Shown here: piece by piece, positions 7,219-17,800 of the stretch
How positions within the stretch are numbered: position 1 is the first letter of the stretch
Layout: every line of letters starts with the position of its first letter
Source: Flavobacteriaceae bacterium
Lineage (GTDB): Bacteria > Bacteroidota > Bacteroidia > Flavobacteriales > Flavobacteriaceae
DNA length: 27,636 nucleotides
Assembly: GCA_002709185.1 (NCBI GenBank)
Contig: PAQB01000045.1
Location: forward strand, 1 to 27,636
Direction: 5' to 3'
The notes under the pieces: generated by a model
Seen by the model: only the letters and a program-made list of their open reading frames with translations
Databases searched by the model: none
What the model was told of the DNA's origin: nothing
Translations under genes and position numbers: made by a program

Positions 7219-8430
7219 ATGATTTTAGAAATGAAAGTGCCTTCGCCGGGTGAATCCATAACTGAAGTTGAAATAGCAGAATGGTTGGTGCAGGATGGCG
7301 ATTACGTTGAAAAAGACCAAGCCATCGCTGAGGTCGATAGCGATAAAGCGACGCTAGAGTTGCCCGCAGAGGTGAGTGGAACCATTACGCTTAAAGCTGA
7401 AGAAGGCGATGCCGTTGCCGTTGGCTCTGTTGTTTGTCTTATAGATACTACGGCTTTAAAACCGGAGGGTAACTCCGATTCCAACACTCAGGAAACACCG
7501 GCCCCTGTAGTTCAGCCGCCATCCCCAACAGTTGACACTAAATCAACCTATGCTTCAGGGACTGCCAGCCCAGCAGCTAAGAAAATTTTAGCTGAAAAAG
7601 AGATTGATGCCGGTACAATCACTGGCACAGGAAGAGATGGCCGCATTACAAAAGATGATGCTATAAAAGCAGTTCCTTCAATGGGTAAAAAAATTGACAC
7701 TGAAGGACGCGGTGTTAAACGCACTAAACTCTCCATGCTCCGCCGAAAAGTTGCAGAACGCTTGGTGGCCGCCAAAAATGAAACGGCCATGCTTACGACG
7801 TTTAACGAGGTGGATATGTCGCCTATTTTTGAATTGAGACAACAATACAAAGAAATATTTAAAGAAAAGCACGGGGTCGGTTTGGGCTTTATGAGCTTTT
7901 TTACCCTCGCTGTGGTTCGCGCTTTAAAACTCTTCCCTGCCGTCAATTCAATGATTGAGGGTAAAGAAATGATTTCCTATGATTTCTGTGATATTAGCAT
8001 TGCGGTTTCAGGGCCAAAAGGGTTAATGGTTCCCGTTATTAGAAATGCTGAAAACCTTACGTTTAAAGGAGTTGAGTCTGAGGTCAAGCGTCTAGCCATC
8101 CGAGCAAGAGCGGGGCAAATTACAATCGATGAAATGACTGGGGGTACTTTTACCATTTCCAATGGTGGTGTATTTGGCAGTATGTTGTCAACACCCATTA
8201 TCAATCCACCTCAAAGTGGAATACTTGGGATGCACAATATTATTGAGCGTCCTGTAGCAGTTGAAGGTAAAGTCGAAATCCGCCCCATGATGTATGTGGC
8301 TTTATCCTATGACCATCGCATTATTGATGGTAAAGAATCTGTCGGATTTTTAGTTGCTGTAAAAGAAGCCTTGGAAAACCCTCAAGAGTTTTTGATGGAC
8401 AATGCGATTGAAAAAGCCTTAGAGCTTTAG
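7219..8430 (+). CDS. sucB: Dihydrolipoyllysine-residue succinyltransferase, E2 of 2-oxoglutarate dehydrogenase
   Basis: A 403-residue E2 core subunit that transfers succinyl groups from its lipoyl arm to CoA. In order: lipoyl domain at residues 1-75 with the lipoylated Lys43 in VDSDKATLE; a Pro-rich linker at about 85-108; a peripheral subunit-binding domain at about 112-148 ([12 protein letters not shown] ... [10 protein letters not shown]); and the catalytic acyltransferase domain at about 170-403, ending with the active-site DHRIIDG (His366, Asp370). Length is usual for SucB. It has its own promoter and is separated from sucA by two proteases. Its TAG overlaps the stop of convergent polA by 4 bp. 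The [15 protein letters not shown] start resembles known 2-oxoglutarate-type E2 proteins more than pyruvate E2. Confidence 0.97.
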   Translation: MILEMKVPSPGESITEVEIAEWLVQDGDYVEKDQAIAEVDSDKATLELPAEVSGTITLKAEEGDAVAVGSVVCLIDTTALKPEGNSDSNTQETPAPVVQPPSPTVDTKSTYASGTASPAAKKILAEKEIDAGTITGTGRDGRITKDDAIKAVPSMGKKIDTEGRGVKRTKLSMLRRKVAERLVAAKNETAMLTTFNEVDMSPIFELRQQYKEIFKEKHGVGLGFMSFFTLAVVRALKLFPAVNSMIEGKEMISYDFCDISIAVSGPKGLMVPVIRNAENLTFKGVESEVKRLAIRARAGQITIDEMTGGTFTISNGGVFGSMLSTPIINPPQSGILGMHNIIERPVAVEGKVEIRPMMYVALSYDHRIIDGKESVGFLVAVKEALENPQEFLMDNAIEKALEL

Positions 8431-11261
8431 TGCGCTTCCAACCAATTTTCTCCTAAATCCATTTCAACATCGAGCGGAACACGCATGCTGTAGGCATTTT
8501 CCATTTCCGATTTTATCAATGCTTTAATAGCATCTATTTCAGGTTTAAAGACATCAAATACAAGTTCGTCATGTACTTGTAAAAGCATCTTTGTTTTATA
8601 GTTACCTTCAATAAGCTTGTCGTGAATTCTTATCATGGCAATTTTAATGACATCGGCGGCGCTTCCTTGAATGGGCGCGTTTACAGCATTGCGTTCTGCG
8701 GCGCCGCGCACGACTGCATTTCTGGAGTTGATGTCTTTTAAATATCGGCGACGGTCCGAAATGGTTTTAACATAGCCATTTTCCCTTGCAAAATGAATCT
8801 GATCGGCAATGAATGCACTTAATTTTGGATAGGTGGCATAATAGGTGTCAATCAATGCTTTAGCTTCGGTTCGATTTAACGCTGTCTGATTACTCAGGCC
8901 AAAGGCTGAGACCCCATATATAATTCCAAAATTTACGGTTTTGGCATTGCTCCTTTGTTCACGTGTCACCTCAGAAATTGGTACATTGAACACTTTTGAT
9001 GCTGTAGAGGCGTGAATATCTTCCCCATTTTTAAAGGCCTCAATCATGGTTTCTTCCTCGCTAAGTGCGGCAATTACCCGCAATTCAATTTGGGAATAAT
9101 CCGCTGCCAATAAAATATAATTCTCATTTCTTGGAACAAATGCTTTTCGCACTTGTCGCCCCCGCTCAGTTCGAATGGGAATGTTTTGTAAGTTTGGATT
9201 GATACTGCTCAAGCGGCCTGTCGCTGCAACCGTTTGTAAGTATTCTGTGTGAATGCGATTTGTACTATCCAAAACTTGTGCTGGAAGTGCATCTACGTAG
9301 GTGCTTTTTAACTTTGCCAGTCCGCGGTATTCTAGAATGTTTTTTATGATTTCGTGGTCCTTGGCAAGGTAAGACAATACATCTTCAGCGGTACTGTATT
9401 GCCCAGTTTTGGTTTTTTTAGGCTTGTCAACAAGCTTGAGTTTCTCAAACAAAACCACGCCTAATTGTTTGGGAGATGCAATGTTAAAAACAGTTTCAGC
9501 TTGTTTGTATATGAGTTGTTCTAATTTTTGAATGTCTTTGTCTAGATCTAATGCTAAATCTTTCAGAAAAGCAACGTCCAGTCGTATGCCTTCTAATTCC
9601 ATGGAAGCTAAAACTCTAATTAGAGGAGTCTCAATACTATTGAAAAGACTTAAAGTATTGGCCTCAGACATTTCCTTCTTAAAATGCTGTGCCAATTGGT
9701 AGGTGATATCGGCATCTTCTACCGCATATTCCGTTACATCTTCCAAAGCGACTTCACGCATTGATTTTTGATTTTTACCTTTTTTACCTATTAAGTCTTC
9801 AATGGGTACCGGGGTATAGTTAAGATACGTTTCTGACAAAATTGTCATGTTGTGTCGCATGTCTGGATTAATGAGGTAGTGCGCGATCATGGTATCAAAC
9901 AAAGGGCCTTTGACAGAAAGTTTGTATTTGTCTAAAACTTTGAGGTCGTATTTTAAATTTTGACCAATTTTTTCAATGGATAAGTTTTCAAAAAAAGGCC
10001 TTAATTTCTCGATACGTTCTTGAGCTTCAAAAGGGTTCTCAGGAAAAGGCACATAGAACCCTTTATGCGCCTCCCATGAGAATGCAATGCCCACAAGTTT
10101 GGCGGTTATGGCATTCAGACCCGTTGTTTCCGTATCAAAGCAAACGGATGTTTGTTGTAACAACTGTTTTACAAATAGGTCCAAAGCAAAATCAGTTTCA
10201 ATAAATTGATAAAAATGGGCTACAGATTTAATATTGGCTCTATTTTCCTGTATGGCAAACGATGCGTCTTCTTGCGGGGTATCAAACAATGAGAATTGTC
10301 CACTACCAGCTTGGGATTTTATTTTAGCAACCTCTTCTTGTTTTACGGTTTTAGGTGTCTTATCATTTGTTTCTGCAGGAGTTGTAAAAGCTTTTTTAAA
10401 ACTCTCCGTCAGGCGTCTAAATTCTAATTCTTGAAAAATAGCGGCTACTTTTTCCTGGTCCGGAGACTCCATTTCAAAGTTTTTTGCATCAAATTCGACC
10501 GGTACATCCAAAAGAATGGTTGCTAGCTTTTTTGACAGTAGACCCAATTCTGCATTGGCTTCTACTTTTTCTTTCATTTTACCTTTAAGTTCATGGGTGT
10601 TTTCAATCAAACCTTCCATGCTGCCATAGAGATTGATGAATTTTTTAGCCGTTTTATCTCCAACGCCAGGCAATCCAGGGATGTTGTCCACGGCATCTCC
10701 TTTCATCCCCAAAAAATCGATGACTTGAATGGGATCTTTAACTTCAAATTTAGCCTTAACCTCTTCGACCCCCCAAGTCTCATAACCACCTCCAAACATT
10801 GGGCGGTACATAAATATATTAGGGCTAACAAGCTGTGCAAAATCTTTATCTGGGGTCACCATAAAAGTCTGGTAACCGTCTTTTTCGGCTTTTTTGGCCA
10901 GGGTTCCTATGATGTCATCAGCTTCATAGCCTTCTTTTACAATCACGGGAATGTGCATGGCTTCCAAAAGCTTATGTATATAGGGCACAGCAACTTTTAT
11001 CCCCTCAGGCGTTTCATCTCGATTGGCTTTGTATTCTGGAAAAATCTCGATGCGGTCGGTGCTTCCACCCTTGTCAAAGCAAACGGCTAAGTGATCTGGG
11101 CGTTCTCGCTTTATGACATCTAAAAGCGAGTTTGTAAACCCAAGAATCGCTGAGGTATCAAGCCCTTTAGAATTGATGCGTGGGTTTTTAATAAATGCGT
11201 AATACCCTCTGAAGATAAGCGCATATGCATCGAGAAGAAATAAGCGTTTTTGTTTTTCCAT
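8427..11261 (-). CDS. polA: DNA polymerase I
   Basis: A 944-residue family A polymerase for Okazaki-fragment processing and repair. Three parts are visible: an N-terminal 5'-3' flap exonuclease at residues 1-290 ([42 protein letters not shown]); a 3'-5' proofreading domain at about 345-545 with intact acidic motifs (Asp376 and Glu378 in DTETTG, NLKYDLK, then [10 protein letters not shown]); and the polymerase domain at about 560-944. The polymerase keeps motif A (DYSQIELR, Asp721), motif B ([14 protein letters not shown]) and motif C (QVHDELV, Asp898). All three activities should be present. It starts 48 bp downstream of the sugar transporter gene on the same strand, so read-through is possible. 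It converges on sucB with a 4-bp overlap of stop codons. Confidence 0.98.
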   Translation of the reverse strand: MEKQKRLFLLDAYALIFRGYYAFIKNPRINSKGLDTSAILGFTNSLLDVIKRERPDHLAVCFDKGGSTDRIEIFPEYKANRDETPEGIKVAVPYIHKLLEAMHIPVIVKEGYEADDIIGTLAKKAEKDGYQTFMVTPDKDFAQLVSPNIFMYRPMFGGGYETWGVEEVKAKFEVKDPIQVIDFLGMKGDAVDNIPGLPGVGDKTAKKFINLYGSMEGLIENTHELKGKMKEKVEANAELGLLSKKLATILLDVPVEFDAKNFEMESPDQEKVAAIFQELEFRRLTESFKKAFTTPAETNDKTPKTVKQEEVAKIKSQAGSGQFSLFDTPQEDASFAIQENRANIKSVAHFYQFIETDFALDLFVKQLLQQTSVCFDTETTGLNAITAKLVGIAFSWEAHKGFYVPFPENPFEAQERIEKLRPFFENLSIEKIGQNLKYDLKVLDKYKLSVKGPLFDTMIAHYLINPDMRHNMTILSETYLNYTPVPIEDLIGKKGKNQKSMREVALEDVTEYAVEDADITYQLAQHFKKEMSEANTLSLFNSIETPLIRVLASMELEGIRLDVAFLKDLALDLDKDIQKLEQLIYKQAETVFNIASPKQLGVVLFEKLKLVDKPKKTKTGQYSTAEDVLSYLAKDHEIIKNILEYRGLAKLKSTYVDALPAQVLDSTNRIHTEYLQTVAATGRLSSINPNLQNIPIRTERGRQVRKAFVPRNENYILLAADYSQIELRVIAALSEEETMIEAFKNGEDIHASTASKVFNVPISEVTREQRSNAKTVNFGIIYGVSAFGLSNQTALNRTEAKALIDTYYATYPKLSAFIADQIHFARENGYVKTISDRRRYLKDINSRNAVVRGAAERNAVNAPIQGSAADVIKIAMIRIHDKLIEGNYKTKMLLQVHDELVFDVFKPEIDAIKALIKSEMENAYSMRVPLDVEMDLGENWLEAH

Positions 11262-11309
11262 ATTTATTTAAAAGTCTTGTCGATCCAATAGATTAATTTG
11301 ATTATATAA

Positions 11310-12983
11310 TCAATATGTTTTTATCCCTTGTTTATTCAAGGCTGATTTTGTTCTGTAGGTGTAAAATAATAAATAAGCAAAACAAAAAACAGCCACCCAA
11401 TATGAGGGTTGTATCCCCAAAATATCAGCCAATTTTCCCTGCAAGGGCGGAATGATGGCTCCCCCTAAAATCATCATGATTAAAAATGCCGATCCTTGGG
11501 CAGTGTACTTTCCAAGGCCAGCAATACTCAAGGTGAATATGCAAGGCCACATAATAGAACAAAAAAGCCCCCCTGATAGCATTGCATACAGCGCCAATTC
11601 TCCAGAGGTGAAGACTCCAACAAGCATTCCAAAGATTCCTAAGACACTGAATATTTTTAAGGTCTTAATAGGATTGTCTCTAGCTAAGAAAAATCCGCCA
11701 ATTTGTGTTGCAATACAAACAGTGAAAAGTAAAATTTCAAAAGCAGAATACTTTCCAAAATTGACCAATAAAATAACTCCAAAAGCAATGTAAGGAATTA
11801 AAATGAGCAACCATTTTTTAAGTCCTTTACTAGGGTTGAAAACGGATATGGATCCAACCCAACGACCAATCATTAACCCCCCCCAATAAAGCGAGATAAA
11901 TGGAGCGATTTCAGCATCATTCATGACCTTTAAACCTAAAGGGTTTAAATTTTTTACGTGGTCTGCTACCGATTTTAGCAGTTCCCCTAAATTGCTTTGA
12001 ATGGTAACCTCAACCCCGACATAGGTAAAGATTGCCAACATTCCTAACACCAATTGCGGGAACCTCATAGCGCCCCAACCTTCTGCATTTTTCGATGCTT
12101 TTGTATTGGCATATAAAACACAGCCAACAACCGCTATTAGTGAAATAATAAGCAAAGCTAAGCGTTTGGTTTCAAAAGATTCAGAAGCCGTTTCTATTGC
12201 GGTATAGGTTTTGAAAATAAGTCCAAAGCAAACGATGATAATCACCGTCAATAAAATCAAGATATTTTTAGCCTTATTGGCTGGCTCAAAGGTTTCCGTA
12301 TTTTTTGTATTGGGCAGTTTTCTTGAAAAATAAAATAGTGCTGCAGCAGCTAAAAATAAAAGCCCCACCCCAATGTATAAAACCTGAATTGTAGTTAGTT
12401 TTATTTTGTTGTCTAATATCATTTGGCCGAGTTCATCGCCAGAAAGGGGTGTGGATCCAAAAATAATTAGAGCAACGATAATTGGACCTATGGTTGTTCC
12501 AAACGAGTTCACTCCACCTGCTAAATTAAGACGCTGTGATCCCATTTCAGGCGCTCCCAACGAAACCACAAATGGATTGGCTGCAGTTTGCTGTAAAGAG
12601 AAGCCAAGGCCAACAATAAAAAGTCCCAAAAGAACCAAATAAAACACAACTGTATCCCCTTGTTGGGCACCATCTATAAAAGGATACATTAGAAATGCAC
12701 CCAGGCTTGAAACCAGCAACCCATATATAATACCGGATTTATAACCCCAATTATTTAAAACATCCTTTTTGAGGCCACTTGAAACAATAAATAGCAATAA
12801 AGCTCCGATGTAGTATGCCCCATAAAATGCAAAATCGACTAACTGCGATTGAAATTGATCAATGTTAAAATAGGTTTTACAAAACGGAATAAACACACCA
12901 TTTGAAGCCGCAATGAAGCCCCAAAAGAAAAAGACAGTGACCAAAGTAGTCAGAGCTGAGGCATTATTTTTTGTGTTCATCAT
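11310..12983 (-). CDS. MFS sugar transporter, FHS/FucP (glucose-galactose) type, enlarged
   Basis: A 557-residue inner-membrane transporter. The N-terminal block ([18 protein letters not shown], then FKTYFN-like and [18 protein letters not shown]) and [13 protein letters not shown] are typical of the fucose/glucose-galactose:H+ symporter family of the MFS. Usual members have about 410-440 residues and 12 helices. This one carries about 120 extra residues after helix 6, including two more hydrophobic segments ([15 protein letters not shown] and [17 protein letters not shown]), so 14 segments are likely. The sugar transported cannot be told from sequence alone. The gene starts with two ATGs in tandem (12981-12983 and 12978-12980). 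It lies upstream of polA on the same strand. I see no convincing promoter. Confidence 0.85.
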   Translation of the reverse strand: MMNTKNNASALTTLVTVFFFWGFIAASNGVFIPFCKTYFNIDQFQSQLVDFAFYGAYYIGALLLFIVSSGLKKDVLNNWGYKSGIIYGLLVSSLGAFLMYPFIDGAQQGDTVVFYLVLLGLFIVGLGFSLQQTAANPFVVSLGAPEMGSQRLNLAGGVNSFGTTIGPIIVALIIFGSTPLSGDELGQMILDNKIKLTTIQVLYIGVGLLFLAAAALFYFSRKLPNTKNTETFEPANKAKNILILLTVIIIVCFGLIFKTYTAIETASESFETKRLALLIISLIAVVGCVLYANTKASKNAEGWGAMRFPQLVLGMLAIFTYVGVEVTIQSNLGELLKSVADHVKNLNPLGLKVMNDAEIAPFISLYWGGLMIGRWVGSISVFNPSKGLKKWLLILIPYIAFGVILLVNFGKYSAFEILLFTVCIATQIGGFFLARDNPIKTLKIFSVLGIFGMLVGVFTSGELALYAMLSGGLFCSIMWPCIFTLSIAGLGKYTAQGSAFLIMMILGGAIIPPLQGKLADILGIQPSYWVAVFCFAYLLFYTYRTKSALNKQGIKTY

Positions 12984-13168
12984 TTGATTTTAAAAAGCTT
13001 TAATATGGAATTTACCAGTTCGAAAATGATTCTGTCTGGAGGCCTGTAACCCATTTAAATTATGAATGAAAGATACTAAAATTAAAGAATTTTAAAGGGC
13101 CCGTTAAATATTTTTATTGTGTCGAAAATCGTTGCGAATTGTTTTATTTTTACTCAAAAGTTTTAGAG

Positions 13169-14404
13169 ATGCTTCGATTGCTTATTTTTATTGGAATTGT
13201 ATTGGCGCTTGATTTTTACGCTTTTCAAAGCTTTAGAAGTGTCACTAAAAACCCTTGGGTTATTGTAATGTATGTTATGTCTACCATAGTGGTGTTTGGC
13301 AATACAATATACCATGTGGTGAATTTGGACCGTTCCGCTCCAATCAACACTGGATTTTACCAAGCTTTCGCCTTTTTTGTTTTGTTTTATGTTCCTAAGC
13401 TATTTTTGGTCTCAGCCATGTTTGGAGAGGACGTGTTTCGGCTTTTTGAGGGGTTATATAATGCCATAACGACAAGCCCGGGTTCTGGTCGTTCAGTTTT
13501 TAGCACCCGCCGAAAGTTTATTGGGCAAATTGCCTTGGGCGTGGCCGCTCTTCCCTTTTTATCCATTTTACATGGGATCACTAAAGGTAAATACAACTAT
13601 AAAGTTTTAAAATACACTTTGTTCTTCGAAGATTTACCAAAAGAATTTGAGGATTATAAAATCACACAAATCAGCGATATACATAGCGGTAGTTTTGACA
13701 ACAAAGCCAAGGTTGAATATGCGGTTGATTTGATCAATGCACAAGCCTCCGATGCGATTATGTTTACTGGAGATCTGGTCAACAGTAGAACCTCAGAAAT
13801 GTTACCTTGGAAATCTACTTTTTCTAAATTAAAGGCAAAAGACGGTATATTTTCAATTTTAGGGAATCATGATTATGGGGATTACACACGCTGGCCCTCC
13901 AAAGAAGATAAAACGAAAAATTTTAAAGATATGTTGAAGCTTCATAAAGCGCTGGGGTTTCAATTGTTGTTAGATGAAGCTAAGTTTATTAAGAAAAAAG
14001 AATCTCAATTGGCCATCATAGGGGTTGAAAATTGGGGTAAAGGATTTAAGCAAAAAGGAGACTTAAGAAAAGCCACTTCACAAGTCAATCCAGATGATTT
14101 CAAAATTTTATTGAGCCATGACCCATCCCATTGGGAGTATGAGGTTATTGATGATAAATTACATTACCACCTCACCCTGTCAGGGCATACGCACGGCATG
14201 CAGTTTGGAATAGAAATTCCAGGCTTTATTAAATGGAGTCCCATAAAATGGCGTTACAAATATTGGGCAGGTTTATATGAAAAAGCTGGTCAAGTTTTGA
14301 ATGTGAATCGTGGGTTTGGTTACTTGGCCTTTCCAGGTCGTGTTGGTATTTGGCCAGAGATTACCGTTATCAAATTAAAAAAGGGCAAATCTCATCTTGG
14401 TTAG
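13169..14404 (+). CDS. Membrane-anchored metallophosphoesterase
   Basis: A 411-residue protein with about four hydrophobic segments in the first 150 residues, followed by a calcineurin-like phosphoesterase domain. Metal-binding motifs are complete and in order: ISDIHSG (DxH), FTGDLVN (GD), LGNHDYG (GNHD), LLSHDP (H) and LSGHTHGMQFG (GHTH). Family relatives (YkuE/YaeI type) act on phosphodiesters at the membrane, often lipid-linked substrates, but the substrate here is unknown. I chose ATG 13169 because translation from it starts directly in the first membrane helix (LRLLIFIGIVLALDFY). A TTG at 13139 would add ten residues and is less likely. The gene is followed 112 bp later by a thioredoxin-like gene. 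Confidence 0.88.
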   Translation: MLRLLIFIGIVLALDFYAFQSFRSVTKNPWVIVMYVMSTIVVFGNTIYHVVNLDRSAPINTGFYQAFAFFVLFYVPKLFLVSAMFGEDVFRLFEGLYNAITTSPGSGRSVFSTRRKFIGQIALGVAALPFLSILHGITKGKYNYKVLKYTLFFEDLPKEFEDYKITQISDIHSGSFDNKAKVEYAVDLINAQASDAIMFTGDLVNSRTSEMLPWKSTFSKLKAKDGIFSILGNHDYGDYTRWPSKEDKTKNFKDMLKLHKALGFQLLLDEAKFIKKKESQLAIIGVENWGKGFKQKGDLRKATSQVNPDDFKILLSHDPSHWEYEVIDDKLHYHLTLSGHTHGMQFGIEIPGFIKWSPIKWRYKYWAGLYEKAGQVLNVNRGFGYLAFPGRVGIWPEITVIKLKKGKSHLG

Positions 14405-14516
14405 TTTATGCTAAAATCAAATTAAAAAAACCACTAGGGTTTAAATATCTTTTTTTATTATTGTATGAGTGGAGTGTTATTTTTACAACTAAAACAACCC
14501 GCACAAACCTTATAAT

Positions 14517-14813
14517 ATGTCAAAGTTTGGAGATTTAATAGACGTTGAAGTTCCTGTTCTTTTTGATTTTTTCTCAGAATGGGACGACGTATCCAATGCA
14601 ATGCATGATGTACTGCGCGATGTAGCCGCTGCTTTAGGGGGTAAGGCCAAGGTGATTAAAATTGATGTTGATAAAAACCAGGCGCTTTCAGAAGCGCTTC
14701 GCATCAAAGATTTTCCAACCTTTATTATCTATAAATCTGGTGATATGAAATGGCGTCAAAGCGGTGCACTGGACGCCAACACGATCATTGAATTGTTAGA
14801 GCAATATACCTAA
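14517..14813 (+). CDS. Thioredoxin-fold protein lacking the CxxC active site
   Basis: A 98-residue cytoplasmic protein of normal thioredoxin length with no signal peptide. The fold is recognisable: PVLFDFFSEW for strand 3 and the start of the active-site helix, then VIKIDVDKN, and the cis-proline segment DFPTFIIYKSG. Where thioredoxin has WCGPC this protein has W22-D-D-V-S26, and it contains no cysteine at all. It cannot do dithiol chemistry, so a binding, chaperone or scaffold role is inferred. The stop overlaps that of the convergent DUF2723 gene by 4 bp. Start ATG 14517 gives the expected length. Confidence 0.85.
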   Translation: MSKFGDLIDVEVPVLFDFFSEWDDVSNAMHDVLRDVAAALGGKAKVIKIDVDKNQALSEALRIKDFPTFIIYKSGDMKWRQSGALDANTIIELLEQYT

Positions 14814-17800
14814 GGTATTGTATCCGAACCTTCTATGGCTTCTGATTCGAAAGTGCTTTCTGCATTTTCCCCTGTAAACAAACGTAAATACCCATTGAAT
14901 TTTTCCATTTCAATTTTAATAAACCCCTCTTCTTCGTATAAACTAATGGTGTCTACCAAACTTTTGTAGCGTTCTATATCAGAATAAATTGTTTGAATGT
15001 ATTTGGATTGATTTTCCTCAGAAACACGGCTGTAGTAGGTAAGGCTTTCTTGGTACTTCAAGGTCACATTTTTATAGAGTTTCCTGGCTTTTTCTTTGGC
15101 CTTTACTTCGTAATAGGCACCAATAAATGGCTCTAAAAAGGTATAGTATCCAAAGATGTCGACTGGCATTTTCTCCATCCCCAAGTCTGCGATTTCCTCC
15201 GCTTTTTTCAACTCATTTTCGTTGATAAGCGTTTCAATTAAACGCGCGATATGCCCCCTGTAAGTAATGCTGTTTCTTCGTGTTTCTACATCGTGGTAAA
15301 CGTCTGGATTTCCACTGTTTCCCCATTTCCAGTTTTTAACCAGCTGGTACATTTTTTCTGAACCAATACGCCCCATGTCAAAAGGATTGTTATCTGCAAT
15401 GGGGGTTTTAATAGGCACTAATTTATAAGCAAATCCGTCCAATTGTAGATAATCTTTCATCCAAATATAGTCGTCATCACCAAAAGCGCCCCCACTAAAA
15501 TAAATCGGGCGTTCCCAATTATTTTCGGCGATGATATCCAGCATCATTAAGCGGTTTTTATAAATGGCCTGGTCCTCAATTTTAATATCGATATAGTCCA
15601 CAATTTTAGCTGCATCTTTTTGGGGTACAATACCATTTTTTAAAACATTCTCCTTATTAACAGGAATTCTAATGTGTTCCGTTGGTGCGTAATTGGCTTC
15701 CAAGTCCTGATTGCGTTGCCCAGCGGTATCGTAACCTTGTTGTTTGAGGACGTGCTCATATTTGGTACGTTCATCGTCACTGGTAACAAAATCTATAAAT
15801 TGGTGGATGTCCAATGTATCTTGTGTGACCACTTCTTTGATGATGTAATCTCTTGTTCCCCATTTGTATTTATCGTGATTAAGCTTTGAAGGAATGGGCT
15901 CGCTTTCATAAGCCTTACGCTTCATTTGATCAATGTACCAATCGACATTAAAAAGGCTGGTACAGACCACGCGAACATCGGTTCTAATGCCTTCAATTTC
16001 TTGTGCATACCATAGTGGAAAAGTGTCATTATCTCCAATGGTGAAAATAATGGCATTGGGGTCACAGGATTCCAAATAATTAACGGCCATGGCATGGGCC
16101 GTTCTTCTATTGGAACGGTCGTGGTCGTCCCAATTTTGACTTATTAAAATTCCGGGTACCGCCGCCAAACACAAAAGGCTTATGGCAGGGGCAATAAGTT
16201 TTGATTTCGAGTATGTGCTGAGCCAGTCATATATGGCATAAACGCCAATGCCAACCCAAAGGGCGAACACATAAAAAGACCCGACCACTGAGTAATCACG
16301 CTCACGGGGTTCAAAAGGTCTCACATTGGTATAAACCTGAATGGCAATCCCTGTAAAAAGGAAAAACACCAACATGGTCCAAAATACTTTTTTATCTCGA
16401 TTAAACACAAACAATAAGCCGATGAGCCCCAATAAAAACGGCAATAGATAGTAGCTATTTCTCGCTTTATTTTCACTAACATCGCTGGGTAGGTTTTCTT
16501 GAGTTATCCCCAGTAAATAGGCGTCTATAAAATTAATACCTGTCATCCAATTGCCATGCAAATCCATTTTACCTTGAATATCATCTTGACGCCCAGAAAA
16601 ATTCCACATAAAATAACGCCAATACATATACCCAATTTGGTAATCAAAGAGGTAATAGATATTATCGATTAAAGATGGTTTTTCAATGTCCAAATAGCGC
16701 CCATAGGTTCTTAGAAAATCATGATAGCCTTCATAGTCAATTTCGCCTTCGGCCAAAGCCGTCTCAAAGGTCTCGACCAAACTGCGAAATTCGTTCTGCA
16801 TTTTGTATTCCGATTTTATCGAAAATTCTAAAAACCCACAGTACCGCATATAATTGACCGCATGTTCTGTGCTCCACATTCGGGGCAGTACAGAGCCGTG
16901 GTCTCCATTGTAATTTTGAATGGCGTTTACATAATCATTGACGACCACATATTTCCCTGCTTTCAGGTCTTTTTCATATTTGGGCTTGTCGTCTGTAAAG
17001 GGTTGATTCTCGTCTAAACCTGCATATTGATCCGTAAATTGTGGGCCATAAAATAGCCGCGTCTTTGGGTATTGCTCAAGGTTATAATAAGCCAATAATT
17101 CTCTGGCACTTGAAGGGTTGTTTTCATTAACGGGTACATTGGCATTGGCACGGATGGGTAGCATCAGCCAAGTCGTGAAACCAATGACAATAAAAGTCAC
17201 ACACAGCAATCCTGTATTAAGCTTTACTAGGCCTTTACTTTTTGTGTATTTTAGACCTAAATAAATGGCTAAAACCAGAAGAATAAAGGCAATGATGGAT
17301 CCAGAGTTAAAAGGCAACCCAACACTGTTTACAAAGAAAATTTCTAAGGCACTAAAATAACGCAGAATATTGGGCGCTAATAGTTTAAATACAAACAACA
17401 AAATGGCGACCACTGTTACATTGGCAATGATAAAATTTTTAAGCGTGATGGTTTTATAGTTTTTAAAGTAATACAGCAGTCCTATAGCGGGGATGGTTAA
17501 AAGCCCCATAAAATGAACTCCGAAGGAAAGCCCCACCACAAAAGAAATTAAAATAAGCCAGCGGTTGCCTTTTGGGGTGTGCATCTCGTTTTGCCAGCGT
17601 AAACCCAAATAAAACATCACGGCCATAATCAAAGTAGCCATGGCATAAACTTCTGTTTCAACGGCATTAAACCAAAAGGAATCGGTAAAAGCAAAGGCCA
17701 AACTTCCCACAAAAGCAGCGCCTAAAATGCCAACTTGTGCGTTGGGATTAGATTCAGAACCCCATGAGGTTAATTTTTTTAGTAATAGAACAATGGACCA

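Larger units (their letters stand above)
6425..7294 (+). repeat. 870-bp direct repeat, copy 2
   Basis: Second copy of the repeat at 3436-4305, covering the 3' part of protease 2, the intergenic region and the first 25 codons of functional sucB. RecA-type recombination between the two copies would delete exactly 2989 bp (one protease and the stub) and leave one protease plus an intact sucB. Confidence 0.9.

Noticed and set aside
10593..11090. Plus-strand open frames within polA, such as a 165-codon one here
   Set aside because: They lie antisense to strongly conserved polA coding sequence, show no family motifs and no promoter, and are shadows of that gene.
11298..11313. 16-bp palindrome TTGATTATATAATCAA between the sugar transporter and polA
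   Set aside because: It overlaps the transporter stop codon and is almost all A/T; it could be chance, and no promoter box accompanies it.
13139..13168. TTG start for the metallophosphoesterase
   Set aside because: ATG 13169 begins directly at the first membrane helix; the ten extra residues look like untranslated leader.
14428..14446. AAACC-ACTAG-GGTTT hairpin after the metallophosphoesterase
   Set aside because: Five-base stem in AT-rich DNA with the T-run offset from it; not distinguishable from chance.
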